A stretch of 64,000 nt of DNA from the NCBI RefSeq assembly GCF_002161085.1, contig NZ_NFLU01000007.1, positions 106,098 to 170,097 on the forward strand, written 5' to 3'. Position 1 is the stretch's first letter; the number at the start of each line of letters is the position of its first letter. This DNA comes from Flavonifractor sp. An112. Its GTDB lineage: Bacteria > Bacillota > Clostridia > Oscillospirales > Oscillospiraceae. Under the pieces are notes generated by a model. That model searched no databases. It was not told where the DNA came from and was given only the letters and a program-made list of their open reading frames with translations. This document shows positions 1-8,394 of this stretch, one piece after another. The position numbers and the translations under genes were made by a program.

Positions 1-80
1 ACAGTACGCTCATCCGTGGACCATACCCGGTCTGATCCGGGGATGAAAGGGATGTATGCGACACCGAGGAGGTATCCGAG

Positions 81-851
81 ATGCATGAACATGAATTGCA
101 GTTCCATATAAAATGTAAGCAGGGCGACGTGGGCCGCTATTGCTTTCTGCCTGGTGATCCGGGCCGCTGCGAGAAGATAGCCGCTTATTTTGATAATCCG
201 GTGAAGATTGGCAGTAATCGGGAATATACCATTTATACCGGCACGCTGTTGGGCGAAAAGGTGAGCGTATGCTCCACCGGCATCGGGGGTCCCTCCGCTG
301 TGATTGCCATGGAGGAGCTACATAACATCGGGGCGGATACCTTTATTCGTGTAGGTACCTGCGGCGGTATTGCTCTGCCTGTCAAAAGCGACGATGTGGT
401 GATTGCTACCGGCGCGGTGCGCCACGAGGGTACCAGCCGGGAGTACGCGCCCATTGAATTCCCCGCCGTGTCCGACTACGAAGTCCAAACCGCTCTGGTC
501 AAGGCGGCCAAGAATCTGGGGAAGCCGTGGCACGCTGGCGTGGTCCAGTGCAAGGACTCTTTCTATGGGCAGCACAGTCCGGCCCGGATGCCGGTGGCTC
601 AGGAACTGCTTTATAAGTGGGAGGCCTGGAAGCGCCTTGGGGTTCTTGCCTCTGAGATGGAGTCGGCGGCTTTGTTCTGCTGCGCCGCCGCACTGGGCGT
701 GCGGTGCGGCTCCTGCTTCCATGTGATCTGGAATCAGGAGCGAGAGGCCGCCGGACTGGATCAGACCGAGAGCCACGACCTGTCCGCTGCTCTGGAGGTT
801 GGTATCGAGGCGGTTAAGCTGTTGATCGAGGCCGACAGGGAGAAAAACTGA
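81..851 (+). CDS. udp: Uridine phosphorylase (PNP/UDP family)
   Basis: 256 residues, the normal size for the nucleoside phosphorylase family. It cleaves uridine with phosphate to uracil and ribose-1-phosphate in cytosolic pyrimidine salvage. Visible family motifs are LPGDPGR near residue 23 (phosphate binding), STGIGGPSA near 65, RVGTCGG near 90, and SEMESAALF near 190, where the Glu-Met-Glu segment binds the ribose. The start ATG has AGGAGG at 67-72 with 8 nt spacing. The gene is closed by its own hairpin terminator, so it is probably the last or only gene of its unit. Substrate choice between uridine and purine nucleosides cannot be fixed from sequence by eye; uridine is favoured by overall resemblance. 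Confidence 0.85.
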   Translation: MHEHELQFHIKCKQGDVGRYCFLPGDPGRCEKIAAYFDNPVKIGSNREYTIYTGTLLGEKVSVCSTGIGGPSAVIAMEELHNIGADTFIRVGTCGGIALPVKSDDVVIATGAVRHEGTSREYAPIEFPAVSDYEVQTALVKAAKNLGKPWHAGVVQCKDSFYGQHSPARMPVAQELLYKWEAWKRLGVLASEMESAALFCCAAALGVRCGSCFHVIWNQEREAAGLDQTESHDLSAALEVGIEAVKLLIEADREKN

Positions 852-865
852 AAATGCCTGCATCA

Positions 866-898
866 GGGCCTGCCGCAATATGCGGCGGGCCCTTTTTT
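866..898 (+). terminator. Rho-independent terminator after udp
   Basis: A 12-bp GC-rich stem (866-877 with 881-892, loop AAT/A) is followed directly by a run of six T. It begins 15 nt after the udp stop codon. Confidence 0.85.
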
Positions 899-1016
899 GC
901 TGCTGTACAGCGCTCCCCAAACGGGTATGTTTGTCTGACAATATACCGGATATCGTAGCAAATTCGGTAACAGAATTACGGGGAGATCAACTTATGTGTT
1001 TTGTTAATGTTGTGCA

Positions 1017-1045
1017 TTGACAACTGTTAGCAGACAAACTAAACT
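1017..1045 (+). promoter_or_regulatory. Promoter of the marR-ABC exporter unit
   Basis: TTGACA at 1017-1022 is separated by exactly 17 bp from TAAACT at 1040-1045 (four of six consensus bases). The next ribosome site (AAAGGAG, 1061-1067) lies shortly downstream. AACTGTTAG and short AAACT repeats around the -10 could be the operator of the MarR protein itself, but no clear palindrome was confirmed. Confidence 0.6.
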
Positions 1046-1075
1046 AAACATAGTACAGAAAAAGGAGATGACGTG

Positions 1076-1510
1076 ATGCGGCAGGAGCGCCATGTGGGCT
1101 ATGAGATCAAAGCCCTGTCCAATCTGCTGCGGCGAAAGGTTTTGGAGATGACCTGCACACCGGAAGGAGACGATTTTACCGAGATGCAGGTGAAGCTGCT
1201 GGGTTTTTTGTGTCATAATCGGGACCAGGAGATCTGCCAAAAGGATATTGAGGAAGCCTTCTATATCCGGCGGTCTACGGCATCCCGGCTGCTCAAGCGG
1301 CTGGAGGCTCAAGGCTTTATCGTGCGGCAGTCAGTGGAACGGGACGCCCGGCTCAAGCGGGTGACCACCACTGCCAAGGCGGATGCGCTCCATCAGGAGA
1401 TCATCGATCGGATCAACAGTGTGGAAGACCTGTTGACCCAGGGGCTGAGTCAGGCGGAGGTGGAGCAATTCCTCAGCACGGTGGAAAAACTGAAGCAGAA
1501 TCTGATGTAA
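1076..1510 (+). CDS. MarR family transcriptional regulator
   Basis: 144 residues with the MarR layout: N-terminal dimerisation helix, winged helix in the middle (residues ~40-95, with the recognition segment around RRSTASRLLKRLEAQGFI) and a C-terminal helix. GTG at 1073 is an alternative start, but ATG at 1076 has better spacing (8 nt) from GGAG at 1064-1067. It stands 78 bp upstream of, and in the same direction as, the two exporter genes. By analogy with LmrR- and MarR-controlled pumps it probably represses its own operon until a drug-like ligand binds. A 7-bp hairpin (TAAGCCG/CGGCTTA) covers the stop codon. The ligand is unknown. Confidence 0.85.
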   Translation: MRQERHVGYEIKALSNLLRRKVLEMTCTPEGDDFTEMQVKLLGFLCHNRDQEICQKDIEEAFYIRRSTASRLLKRLEAQGFIVRQSVERDARLKRVTTTAKADALHQEIIDRINSVEDLLTQGLSQAEVEQFLSTVEKLKQNLM

Positions 1511-1588
1511 GCCGTCCGTGTGGCGGCTTACAGTGCGTCATTCCTGCGTAGACTGTGGTTTACGCGCAAATCCTAAGGAGGGAACCCT

Positions 1589-3331
1589 ATGAAGAAGAAA
1601 CGCGGCTTAATCAGCTGCATTGGGGAATTCAAGACGGCTACCATCCTTACACCCATCTTCGTGATCGGAGAGGTGGCCTTCGATGTACTGATTCCCATGA
1701 TGACCGGCAAGCTGCTGGATGAAGGCGTCAGAGCGGGCAATATGAGCCGGATCATTCAGTATGGCCTGCTGGTTGTGGCCATGGCATTGATGGCACTGCT
1801 GTTGGGTGGCCTGTCCGGCCGGTTTGCGGCCCGGGCATCCACCGGCTTCTCCCGCAATCTGCGCCGAGAGATGTATCAGAACGTACAGAAGTTTTCTTTT
1901 TCCAACATCGATAAGTTTTCTACCGGCGGTATCATTACCCGTCTGACCACTGATGTGACCAACGTGCAGATGGCCTTTATGATGATTATCCGTATTGCGG
2001 TGCGCTGCCCCATCATGCTGATCTGCGCCTGGTTCCTTACCTTTACCCTCAATCCCAAGCTGGCGCTGATCTTCTTGGTGGTCATTCCTATTCTGGCAGC
2101 GGGTATTCTGCTCGTTATGAAATCGGCCCACCCTGTCTTCGAGCGTGTGTTCAAGAAGTATGACTGGCTGAACAACGTGGTGGAGGAGAACCTGCTGGGC
2201 ATCCGTGTTGTGAAGTCCTTTGTGCGGGAGGATCATGAGAAGGAGAAGTTCGGCAAGGTGTCCAATGAGATCTATATGGACTTCTCCAAGGCGGAAAAGA
2301 TGGTGGCATTCAATATGCCGCTGATGCAGATCTGTGTCTACGCCTGTATGCTCACTGTGTCCTGGATTGGCGCCAACCTGGTGGTGGGCGGCGAGCTGAC
2401 CACCGGACAGCTGACCAGTATGTTCAGCTACATCATGATGATCCTCATGAGCCTGATGATGCTGTCCATGGTGCTGATGATGATCATTCTGGCCCGGGCT
2501 TCTGCCGAGCGAATCGTGGAACTGCTCAACGAGGAGAGCGACCTGAAGAACGGCCCCGATCCCATCTATGAGGTGAAGGACGGTTCCGTGGGCTTTGAGA
2601 ACGTCAGCTTCAGCTACGCCAAGGACCCCACCAAGGAGTGTCTGAAGGACGTGAATCTCACCATCAAGTCCGGCGAGACCGTGGGCATTCTGGGTGGTAC
2701 CGGTACCTCCAAGACCACCCTGGTCCAGCTGATCCCCCGTCTGTACGATGCCACTGAGGGCCGCGTGCTGGTAGGCGGCGTGGATGTGCGGGACTACGAT
2801 ATGGAGGCTCTGCGTGAGCAGGTGGCCATGGTGCTCCAGAAGAATGTGCTTTTCTCCGGTACCATTAAGGAGAATCTGCGCTGGGGCAACAAGGAGGCCA
2901 CCGACGAAGAGATGGTCCGGGTGTGTAAGCTGGCCCAGGCTGATCCCTTTATCCAGGAGTTCCCAGACAAGTACGATACCCACATCGAGCAGGGCGGTTC
3001 CAACGTGTCCGGTGGCCAGAAGCAGCGCCTGTGTATTGCCCGGGCTCTGCTGAAGAAGCCCAAGATCCTCATTCTGGATGACTCCACCTCTGCAGTGGAC
3101 ACCAAGACCGACGCCCTGATCCGCAAGGCGTTCCGGGAGGAGATCCCCGACACCACCAAGTTCATCATTGCCCAGCGTATCTCCTCCATTGAGGACGCCG
3201 ACAAAATCCTGGTGATGGACGGCGGCAAGATCTCCGCCATGGGTACCCATGAGGAACTGCTCAAGACCTGCGAAATTTACCGCGAGATTTATGAATCCCA
3301 GACCAAAGGAGGCGGCGAAGATGAAACCTGA
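1589..3331 (+). CDS. Heterodimeric ABC exporter, half with degenerate ATPase site
   Basis: 580 residues: an ABC type-1 membrane domain with six predicted helices (about 1-310) and a C-terminal nucleotide-binding domain. The Walker A is GGTGTSKTT (about residue 369), with Ser where the last Gly normally sits. The signature is the canonical VSGGQ. The Walker B ends LILDDS, so Asp replaces the catalytic Glu at about residue 498. This is the pattern of the non-catalytic half of BmrC/D-, LmrC/D- and TM287/288-type exporters. AAGGAGGG precedes the ATG. The gene overlaps the next one by 11 nt, so the two halves are translationally coupled. Substrate unknown; multidrug or peptide export is likely. 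Confidence 0.85.
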   Translation: MKKKRGLISCIGEFKTATILTPIFVIGEVAFDVLIPMMTGKLLDEGVRAGNMSRIIQYGLLVVAMALMALLLGGLSGRFAARASTGFSRNLRREMYQNVQKFSFSNIDKFSTGGIITRLTTDVTNVQMAFMMIIRIAVRCPIMLICAWFLTFTLNPKLALIFLVVIPILAAGILLVMKSAHPVFERVFKKYDWLNNVVEENLLGIRVVKSFVREDHEKEKFGKVSNEIYMDFSKAEKMVAFNMPLMQICVYACMLTVSWIGANLVVGGELTTGQLTSMFSYIMMILMSLMMLSMVLMMIILARASAERIVELLNEESDLKNGPDPIYEVKDGSVGFENVSFSYAKDPTKECLKDVNLTIKSGETVGILGGTGTSKTTLVQLIPRLYDATEGRVLVGGVDVRDYDMEALREQVAMVLQKNVLFSGTIKENLRWGNKEATDEEMVRVCKLAQADPFIQEFPDKYDTHIEQGGSNVSGGQKQRLCIARALLKKPKILILDDSTSAVDTKTDALIRKAFREEIPDTTKFIIAQRISSIEDADKILVMDGGKISAMGTHEELLKTCEIYREIYESQTKGGGEDET

Positions 3332-5210
3332 TATGAGACAGAAGCCTCCTGTGAACCGCTCCCGCACGATACGCCGCCTGATGCAGTACGTCAAGCGGGG
3401 GTACGGGTTCCGGTTCCTGCTGGTGCTGGTGTGCATCCTGATCAGTGCCATCGCCTCGGTGTCCGGCTCCCTGTTCCTGGGCTCCCTCATCGATGACTAT
3501 ATCACCCCTCTGATGGCCATGGACAATCCAGTGTTTGATGGCCTGCTCCATGCCCTTGTTCTTATGGGCTGCCTCTATCTTGCCGGTGCCCTGTGTGCCC
3601 TTGCCTACAACCGTCTGATGGTTACCATCTCTCAGGGCGTGCAGAAAAAGATCCGAGACGACCTGTTCGGTCATATGCAGTCCCTGCCCATCAAGTATTT
3701 TGATACCCACGCTCACGGCGACGTGATGAGTGTATACACCAACGACGTGGATACCCTCCGTCAGATGTTTTCCCAGAGTATCCCCCAGGTCATCAACTCT
3801 CTGATGATGATTGTGGTGGCCTTTGTGGGCATGATCTTCACCAATCTGCTGCTTACCGGCGTGGTAATTCTTTGCATCATCGGTATGCTGCTGGTGACCC
3901 GGTTCCTGGCCGGCCGCAGCGGCCGCTACTTCATTCGCCAGCAGGTGAAGCTGGGCGATCTGAACGGCTATATTGAAGAGATGATCAACGGCCAGAAGGT
4001 AGTCAAGGTTTTCTGCCATGAGGAGGAGGCCCAGGAGGGCTTTGATAAGGTAAACGACGCCCTCTTCGAGAGCGCCGACAAGGCCAATAAGTACGCCAAC
4101 ATCCTCATGCCCATCCTGATCAATATCGGCAACGCCCAGTATGTCATCATCGCCATGGCCGGCGGTGCTCTGGCCCTCAGCGGCATTGGCCCCGGCATCA
4201 CCCTGGGCGTCATCGCTACCTTCCTCCAGCTGTCCAAGAGCTTGTCCAACCCCATCAGCCAGATCTCCCAGCAGCTCAACTCGGTGGTTATGGCTCTGGC
4301 CGGCGCCCAGCGTATCTTTGATCTGATGGATGAGCCTGCTGAGGAGGACCACGGCACCGTGACTCTGGTGAATGTGGCCTTTGACAAGGATGGTACCCTC
4401 CATGAGACCGACGAGCATACCAACCTGTGGGCCTGGAAGGTACCTCAGGAGGACGGTTCCGTCCAGTATGTGAAGCTGGCCGGTGATGTGCGCTTTGACC
4501 ATGTGGACTTCGCCTATGAGGAGGGCAAGACCATCCTCCACGACATCAGCCTCTTTGCCAAGCCTGGCCAGAAGCTGGCCTTCGTGGGCGCCACTGGCGC
4601 AGGCAAGACCACCATCACCAACCTGATCAACCGCTTCTATGACATTGCCGACGGCAAGATCCACTACGACGGTATCTCCATTAACGATATCAGAAAGCCC
4701 GATCTGCGCCGTTCTCTGGGCATCGTGCTTCAGGATACCAACCTGTTTACCGGTACCGTCCGGGAGAACATCCGCTACGGCAACCTGAACGCCACCGATG
4801 AAGAGGTGGAGGCTGCCGCTGTGCTGGCCAATGCCGATGACTTCATCCGGCGGCTGCCTCAGGGATACGATACCATGCTGACCGGCAACGGTGCCAACCT
4901 GTCCCAGGGCCAGCGGCAGCTCATTGCCATTGCCCGGGCCGCCGTGGCCGATCCCCCGGTGATGATCCTGGACGAGGCAACCTCTTCCATCGATACCCGT
5001 ACTGAGGCCATTGTCCAGCAGGGTATGGACTCCCTCATGTGTGGGCGCACCGTCTTTGTCATTGCCCACCGCCTGTCCACCGTACGCAACTCCGACGCCA
5101 TTATGGTGCTGGATCACGGCCGTATTGTGGAGCGAGGCGACCACGAGGACCTGATCGCTCAGCAGGGCCTCTACTATCAGCTGTACACCGGCGCGTTTGA
5201 GCTGGAGTAA
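3321..5210 (+). CDS. Heterodimeric ABC exporter, catalytic half
   Basis: 629 residues. ATG at 3321 was chosen over an in-frame upstream start at 3249 because AAAGGAGG lies 8 nt before it and the upstream extension would lie wholly inside the partner gene. It has six membrane helices, then a nucleotide-binding domain with an intact Walker A (GATGAGKTT, ~423), a Walker B with the catalytic Glu (MILDEATSS, Glu ~552) and the variant signature LSQGQ. Partner and this protein therefore complement each other: one good ATP site is built from this Walker A/B and the partner's VSGGQ. An insertion of about 40 residues before the NBD (around 350-395) is common in this subfamily. Strong terminator follows. 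Confidence 0.87.
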   Translation: MKPDMRQKPPVNRSRTIRRLMQYVKRGYGFRFLLVLVCILISAIASVSGSLFLGSLIDDYITPLMAMDNPVFDGLLHALVLMGCLYLAGALCALAYNRLMVTISQGVQKKIRDDLFGHMQSLPIKYFDTHAHGDVMSVYTNDVDTLRQMFSQSIPQVINSLMMIVVAFVGMIFTNLLLTGVVILCIIGMLLVTRFLAGRSGRYFIRQQVKLGDLNGYIEEMINGQKVVKVFCHEEEAQEGFDKVNDALFESADKANKYANILMPILINIGNAQYVIIAMAGGALALSGIGPGITLGVIATFLQLSKSLSNPISQISQQLNSVVMALAGAQRIFDLMDEPAEEDHGTVTLVNVAFDKDGTLHETDEHTNLWAWKVPQEDGSVQYVKLAGDVRFDHVDFAYEEGKTILHDISLFAKPGQKLAFVGATGAGKTTITNLINRFYDIADGKIHYDGISINDIRKPDLRRSLGIVLQDTNLFTGTVRENIRYGNLNATDEEVEAAAVLANADDFIRRLPQGYDTMLTGNGANLSQGQRQLIAIARAAVADPPVMILDEATSSIDTRTEAIVQQGMDSLMCGRTVFVIAHRLSTVRNSDAIMVLDHGRIVERGDHEDLIAQQGLYYQLYTGAFELE

Positions 5211-5228
5211 GCAAACCCTCTCTTTGCG

Positions 5229-5269
5229 GCGGGCCGCCCCGGTCATACCGGGGCGGCCCGCTATTTTTT
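5229..5269 (+). terminator. Terminator of the ABC exporter unit
   Basis: A perfect 15-bp stem (5229-5243 with 5247-5261) with a 3-nt loop is followed by TATTTTTT. Confidence 0.92.
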
Positions 5270-5385
5270 CCTTCAGCACGCACCACCTCCGGAGCGCGGC
5301 ATAGTATGGAATGAGACCGGGCCGGACAGCGGGAAGCTCCGCCGCCAGCTCCAGGTTTCTAACATTTAAACCGGGAGGTACTTCT

Positions 5386-5532
5386 ATGATGGGGTGCAAT
5401 AATGGTTGTGGCTGTGGCTTTGGCGGCGGTAGCTGCCTGTGGATCATTCTGATCATCATCCTGCTGTGCTGCTGCTGCGGCGGTGGTAATAGCTGCGGCA
5501 ACAACTGCGGCTGCGGAAACAGCTGCTGCTGA
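5386..5532 (+). CDS. Tiny Cys/Gly-rich membrane-segment protein
   Basis: 48 residues, with ATG at 5386 (a second at 5389) placed 7 nt after GGGAGG (5373-5378). It begins with a CNNGCGCG stretch, has one hydrophobic segment (LWIILIIILL), then four consecutive Cys and another Gly/Asn/Cys tail. About a quarter of all residues are Cys. Small proteins of this build recur in Clostridia and are often labelled chorion-class high-cysteine protein. The role is not established; metal binding or a place in the spore or envelope are guesses. The strong ribosome site and its own hairpin show it is a real, separately expressed gene. Confidence 0.75.
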   Translation: MMGCNNGCGCGFGGGSCLWIILIIILLCCCCGGGNSCGNNCGCGNSCC

Positions 5533-5550
5533 GTCCATACCCATAGAAAA

Positions 5551-5586
5551 AACCGGGGGGATGCCAAACAAGGCATCCCCCCGGTT
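5551..5586. terminator. Strong hairpin after the Cys-rich gene
   Basis: A perfect 15-bp stem (5551-5565 with 5572-5586) has a 6-nt loop. The run of six A lies on the upstream side, so as an intrinsic terminator it scores better in the minus direction; on plus the tail is only TTCGTCTGT. No minus-strand gene converges here, so it may simply act as the 3-prime end structure of the small gene. Confidence 0.7.
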
Positions 5587-5637
5587 CGTCTGTCCAGTCC
5601 CCGGAGCGCATAGAATGGCAGAAAGGGGGGACGGGGT

Positions 5638-6180
5638 ATGGAGCGGCGGTTTTCACTGTGGGAGGGCCGGGGCTGGCTCACGGTGCGGGAGGAGCAGAAC
5701 CGTGCGGTGTGTGCCGCACAGTTGCCTAACGACGGCAAAGGACTGTACAAGTGCTGGCTTACCGGAGGGGGAGGAAAAGCCCTGCTGGGCACCTTTGTGC
5801 CCCAGGGCGGTGTCCTGCGGTTGGAGCGTACCTTGACGATCAGCGAGCTGGAGCGGCAGGGTGTCTGGCCGCCGGAGGGCGGTCAGGCCGTACTGGCATT
5901 CTCTTTTGATGGAGCAGAGAAGCTTCCGGCAGGGTGGCAGCGGGAAGACAATCCCGGCCGGCTGATGGGGGAACCGCTGCTGGCTGCTGCCGCCAGAGGT
6001 CCTGCCCTAATCTGTCGGGACGAGCGTGGCTTTCTCCTGGCCTATCTGTATCAGAAGGACCGGCCTTTTCCGTTGACGCCGCTGTTTTGTTTTGCACGGC
6101 TGGAAACGCTGGAGGGGCGGGATTATCTCTGTTTTCCCTTCCGGCCCGGCGGCTGCCCCCGGCTGGACGATCTGTTGTAA
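5638..6180 (+). CDS. Hypothetical protein, 180 aa
   Basis: I do not recognise the family. The protein is soluble, with no signal peptide or membrane segment, rich in Trp, Leu and Gly, with beta-strand-like stretches (FSLWEGRGWLTVREE; GTFVPQGGVLRLERTLTI). Codon use matches its neighbours. The start is ATG at 5638 after a G-rich ribosome site (GGGGACGGGG). It sits between two unrelated units, with a hairpin before it and a promoter for mrnC overlapping its stop. It is probably a lineage-specific conserved protein of the Oscillospiraceae. Confidence 0.7.
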   Translation: MERRFSLWEGRGWLTVREEQNRAVCAAQLPNDGKGLYKCWLTGGGGKALLGTFVPQGGVLRLERTLTISELERQGVWPPEGGQAVLAFSFDGAEKLPAGWQREDNPGRLMGEPLLAAAARGPALICRDERGFLLAYLYQKDRPFPLTPLFCFARLETLEGRDYLCFPFRPGGCPRLDDLL

Positions 6181-6203
6181 TTTCTCTTTGTTTGCGCTAT
6201 ACT
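6175..6203 (+). promoter_or_regulatory. Promoter of mrnC-rqcH
   Basis: TTGTAA (6175-6180) and TATACT (6198-6203) are separated by exactly 17 bp. The -35 overlaps the stop codon of the preceding gene. The mrnC start is 38 bp downstream of the -10. Confidence 0.65.
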
Positions 6204-6241
6204 GACAGAATGAGATCCTATTTACAAATGAGGAATGAACT

Positions 6242-6655
6242 ATGATCGATTATTTTCATCTCAATGCCGGGCCGGAACTGATCCAGGGGATCAGCAGCTT
6301 GGGGCTGGCCCATCTGGGGGATGGTGTGTTTGAGCTGATGGTGCGCTCCTGGCTGTGTCTCCACGGCAAGGCCACCTCCAAGGGCCTCCATCGGGCCACT
6401 GTTCGCTATGTGGCGGCTCCCGCCCAGGCCAGAGCAGTGGAGAAGATCCTCCCCCTGCTGGAGGAGGCGGAGCAGGACGTGTTCCGCCGGGGCCGCAATA
6501 CCAGCCCTCACAGTGTGCCCCAGAATGCCAGTCGGGCGGACTACCAGGCCGCTACCGGCCTGGAGGCTCTGTTCGGATGGTTGTGGCTTCAGGGTCGCAC
6601 CGACCGGCTCAATGAACTGTTTGCCGTAATGATGGAGGAAGAGGAATGCCGTTAG
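6242..6655 (+). CDS. mrnC: Mini-ribonuclease III
   Basis: 137 residues: a lone RNase III catalytic domain without the double-stranded RNA-binding domain, as in Mini-III. The signature helix reads LAHLGDGVFEL (residues 22-32), with Asp27 and Glu31 in the metal-binding positions. The second conserved segment is GLEALFGWLWL near residue 110. In Bacillus this enzyme matures 23S rRNA ends together with ribosomal protein L3. In many Firmicutes mrnC follows cysS; here it is instead joined to rqcH, overlapping it by 10 nt. That coupling places two RNA/ribosome quality functions in one transcript. Confidence 0.85.
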   Translation: MIDYFHLNAGPELIQGISSLGLAHLGDGVFELMVRSWLCLHGKATSKGLHRATVRYVAAPAQARAVEKILPLLEEAEQDVFRRGRNTSPHSVPQNASRADYQAATGLEALFGWLWLQGRTDRLNELFAVMMEEEECR

Positions 6656-8370
6656 ACGCACTGTGCCTGACCGCCGTGGCGGAGGAGCTTCGCCGGGCCG
6701 TGGTAGGGGGGAAGATCGACAAGATCTATCAGCCTACCCGGGATGAGATCGTGCTCTTCCTCCGGGGGCAGGGCGAGAATCTGAAGCTGCTGCTCTCTGC
6801 CAATCCCGGCCACCCCAGGGCCCACCTCACCACCCTGAATCGGGAGAATCCGGACAAGCCCCCTATGTTTTGTATGCTGCTGCGCAAGCATCTGCTGGGC
6901 GGTCGCATTCTGGAGCTGAACCAGCCCCCCCTGGAGCGTATCCTGGACTTCAAGCTGGAGACTATTGACGAACTGGGGGACCGGGTGGAGCGCCGTCTGG
7001 TGCTGGAGGCCATGGGCCGCTCCGCCAACCTGATCCTGTTGGACGGGGAGGGGCGCATCATTGACTGTATCCGCCGCATTGACGGCGACCTGTCCAGAGG
7101 ACAGCGCCAGGTGCTGCCCGGCCTGTTCTATCGGCTCCCTGCTCCGCCTGCCAAGCTGAATCCCTTTACACTGGATGAGGGCGGGCTGAGGGCGGCCCTG
7201 GATAATCCCATGGGAAAAGAGCCGGAAAAGCTGCTGATGGATACCTTTACTGGCCTTTCACCCCTGATTGCCCGGGAAATCGTGTTCCGGGCCGGAGGGG
7301 AGGAGGGCCTGGTTCAGGAGCTGCTCAAGCTGCAAAATATTGTACAGCAAAATAGCTTTACAGCTTATCTGCTGGTGCGGGAAGGCAAACCGGTGGATTT
7401 CTCTTTCCTGCCCATCCTCCAGTACGGGCCGGAGACCGAGAGTATCCGGCAGGACAGCTTTTCCGCTCTGCTGGACGGCTTCTATGAGCGCCGGGAGGCG
7501 GCGGAGCGGGTCAAGCAGCGGGGCCAGGATCTGGTGAAGGCGGTGACCAACGCCCGAGACCGTACCGCCCGCAAGCTGGCCAACCAGGAGAAGGAGCTGA
7601 CTGCCACCTTTGACCGGGAAAAGCTGCGGGAGCAGGGAGACATCATCACCTCCAATCTCCACCGGATGGAGAAGGGGATGGCGGTGCTCCATGCCCAGAA
7701 CTTCTACGACCCGGACTATGGTGAGATCGACATCAAACTGGACCCACTGCTCACCCCTCAGCAGAATGCCGCCAAATATTATAAGGACTACAACAAAGCC
7801 AAGAAGGCGGAGGAGATGCTCACCATCCAGATTGAGAAGGGCGAGCGCGAGCTGGAGTATCTGAACAGCGTGCTGGAGAACATCCGCCTGGCGGAAGGGG
7901 AGCGGGACCTGGGCGAGATCCGCCAGGAGCTCACCGACACCGGCTATCTCCGCCGGGCCAAGACTGCCGCCAAGCGGGAGAAGCGGGTGGCGGGCAAGCC
8001 CATGGAGTTCCGCTCCACCACCGGCCTACGCATCACCGTGGGCAAGAACAACAGCCAGAACGACCAGCTTACCACCAAGATGGCTTATAAGAGCGACATC
8101 TGGCTCCACACCCAGAAGATCCATGGCTCCCATGTGATCCTGTGGTTGGAAGGAGGGGAGGCCGACGCCCAGAGCCTCACCGAGGCGGCCATTCTGGCGG
8201 CTACCTTCTCTCAGGCGGGGGACAGCACCCGGGTGCCGGTAGACTACACCCCGGTGAAGTATGTGAAAAAGCCCGCCGGGGCCCGGCCGGGCATGGTGGT
8301 GTATACCACCTATCAGACCGCCGTGGTGGACCCGGACCACGAGCTGGCCAAGCGCCTGCGGGTGAAATAA
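6646..8370 (+). CDS. rqcH: Rqc2 homolog RqcH (NFACT protein)
   Basis: 574 residues, typical for the NFACT/FbpA-like family: NFACT-N (1-~200), helix-hairpin-helix part, long coiled-coil (~270-440) and NFACT-R (~450-560; KNNSQNDQL and SDIWLHTQKIHGSHV are hallmark stretches). RqcH binds stalled 50S-peptidyl-tRNA complexes and directs C-terminal alanine tailing. The pair Glu97-Arg98 aligns by position with the Asp97-Arg98 reported to matter in B. subtilis RqcH; this is recalled, not computed. It overlaps mrnC by 10 nt. Older annotations call this family fibronectin-binding protein. Confidence 0.88.
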   Translation: MPLDALCLTAVAEELRRAVVGGKIDKIYQPTRDEIVLFLRGQGENLKLLLSANPGHPRAHLTTLNRENPDKPPMFCMLLRKHLLGGRILELNQPPLERILDFKLETIDELGDRVERRLVLEAMGRSANLILLDGEGRIIDCIRRIDGDLSRGQRQVLPGLFYRLPAPPAKLNPFTLDEGGLRAALDNPMGKEPEKLLMDTFTGLSPLIAREIVFRAGGEEGLVQELLKLQNIVQQNSFTAYLLVREGKPVDFSFLPILQYGPETESIRQDSFSALLDGFYERREAAERVKQRGQDLVKAVTNARDRTARKLANQEKELTATFDREKLREQGDIITSNLHRMEKGMAVLHAQNFYDPDYGEIDIKLDPLLTPQQNAAKYYKDYNKAKKAEEMLTIQIEKGERELEYLNSVLENIRLAEGERDLGEIRQELTDTGYLRRAKTAAKREKRVAGKPMEFRSTTGLRITVGKNNSQNDQLTTKMAYKSDIWLHTQKIHGSHVILWLEGGEADAQSLTEAAILAATFSQAGDSTRVPVDYTPVKYVKKPAGARPGMVVYTTYQTAVVDPDHELAKRLRVK

Positions 8371-8394
8371 CCGGGGACCAGGAGGAGATCATAT

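Noticed and set aside
1607..5792. Long minus-strand open frames opposite the ABC exporter genes, and similar ones opposite nfnAB (12729-15065)
   Set aside because: Antisense shadows of conserved ABC and NfnAB proteins; no starts or motifs.
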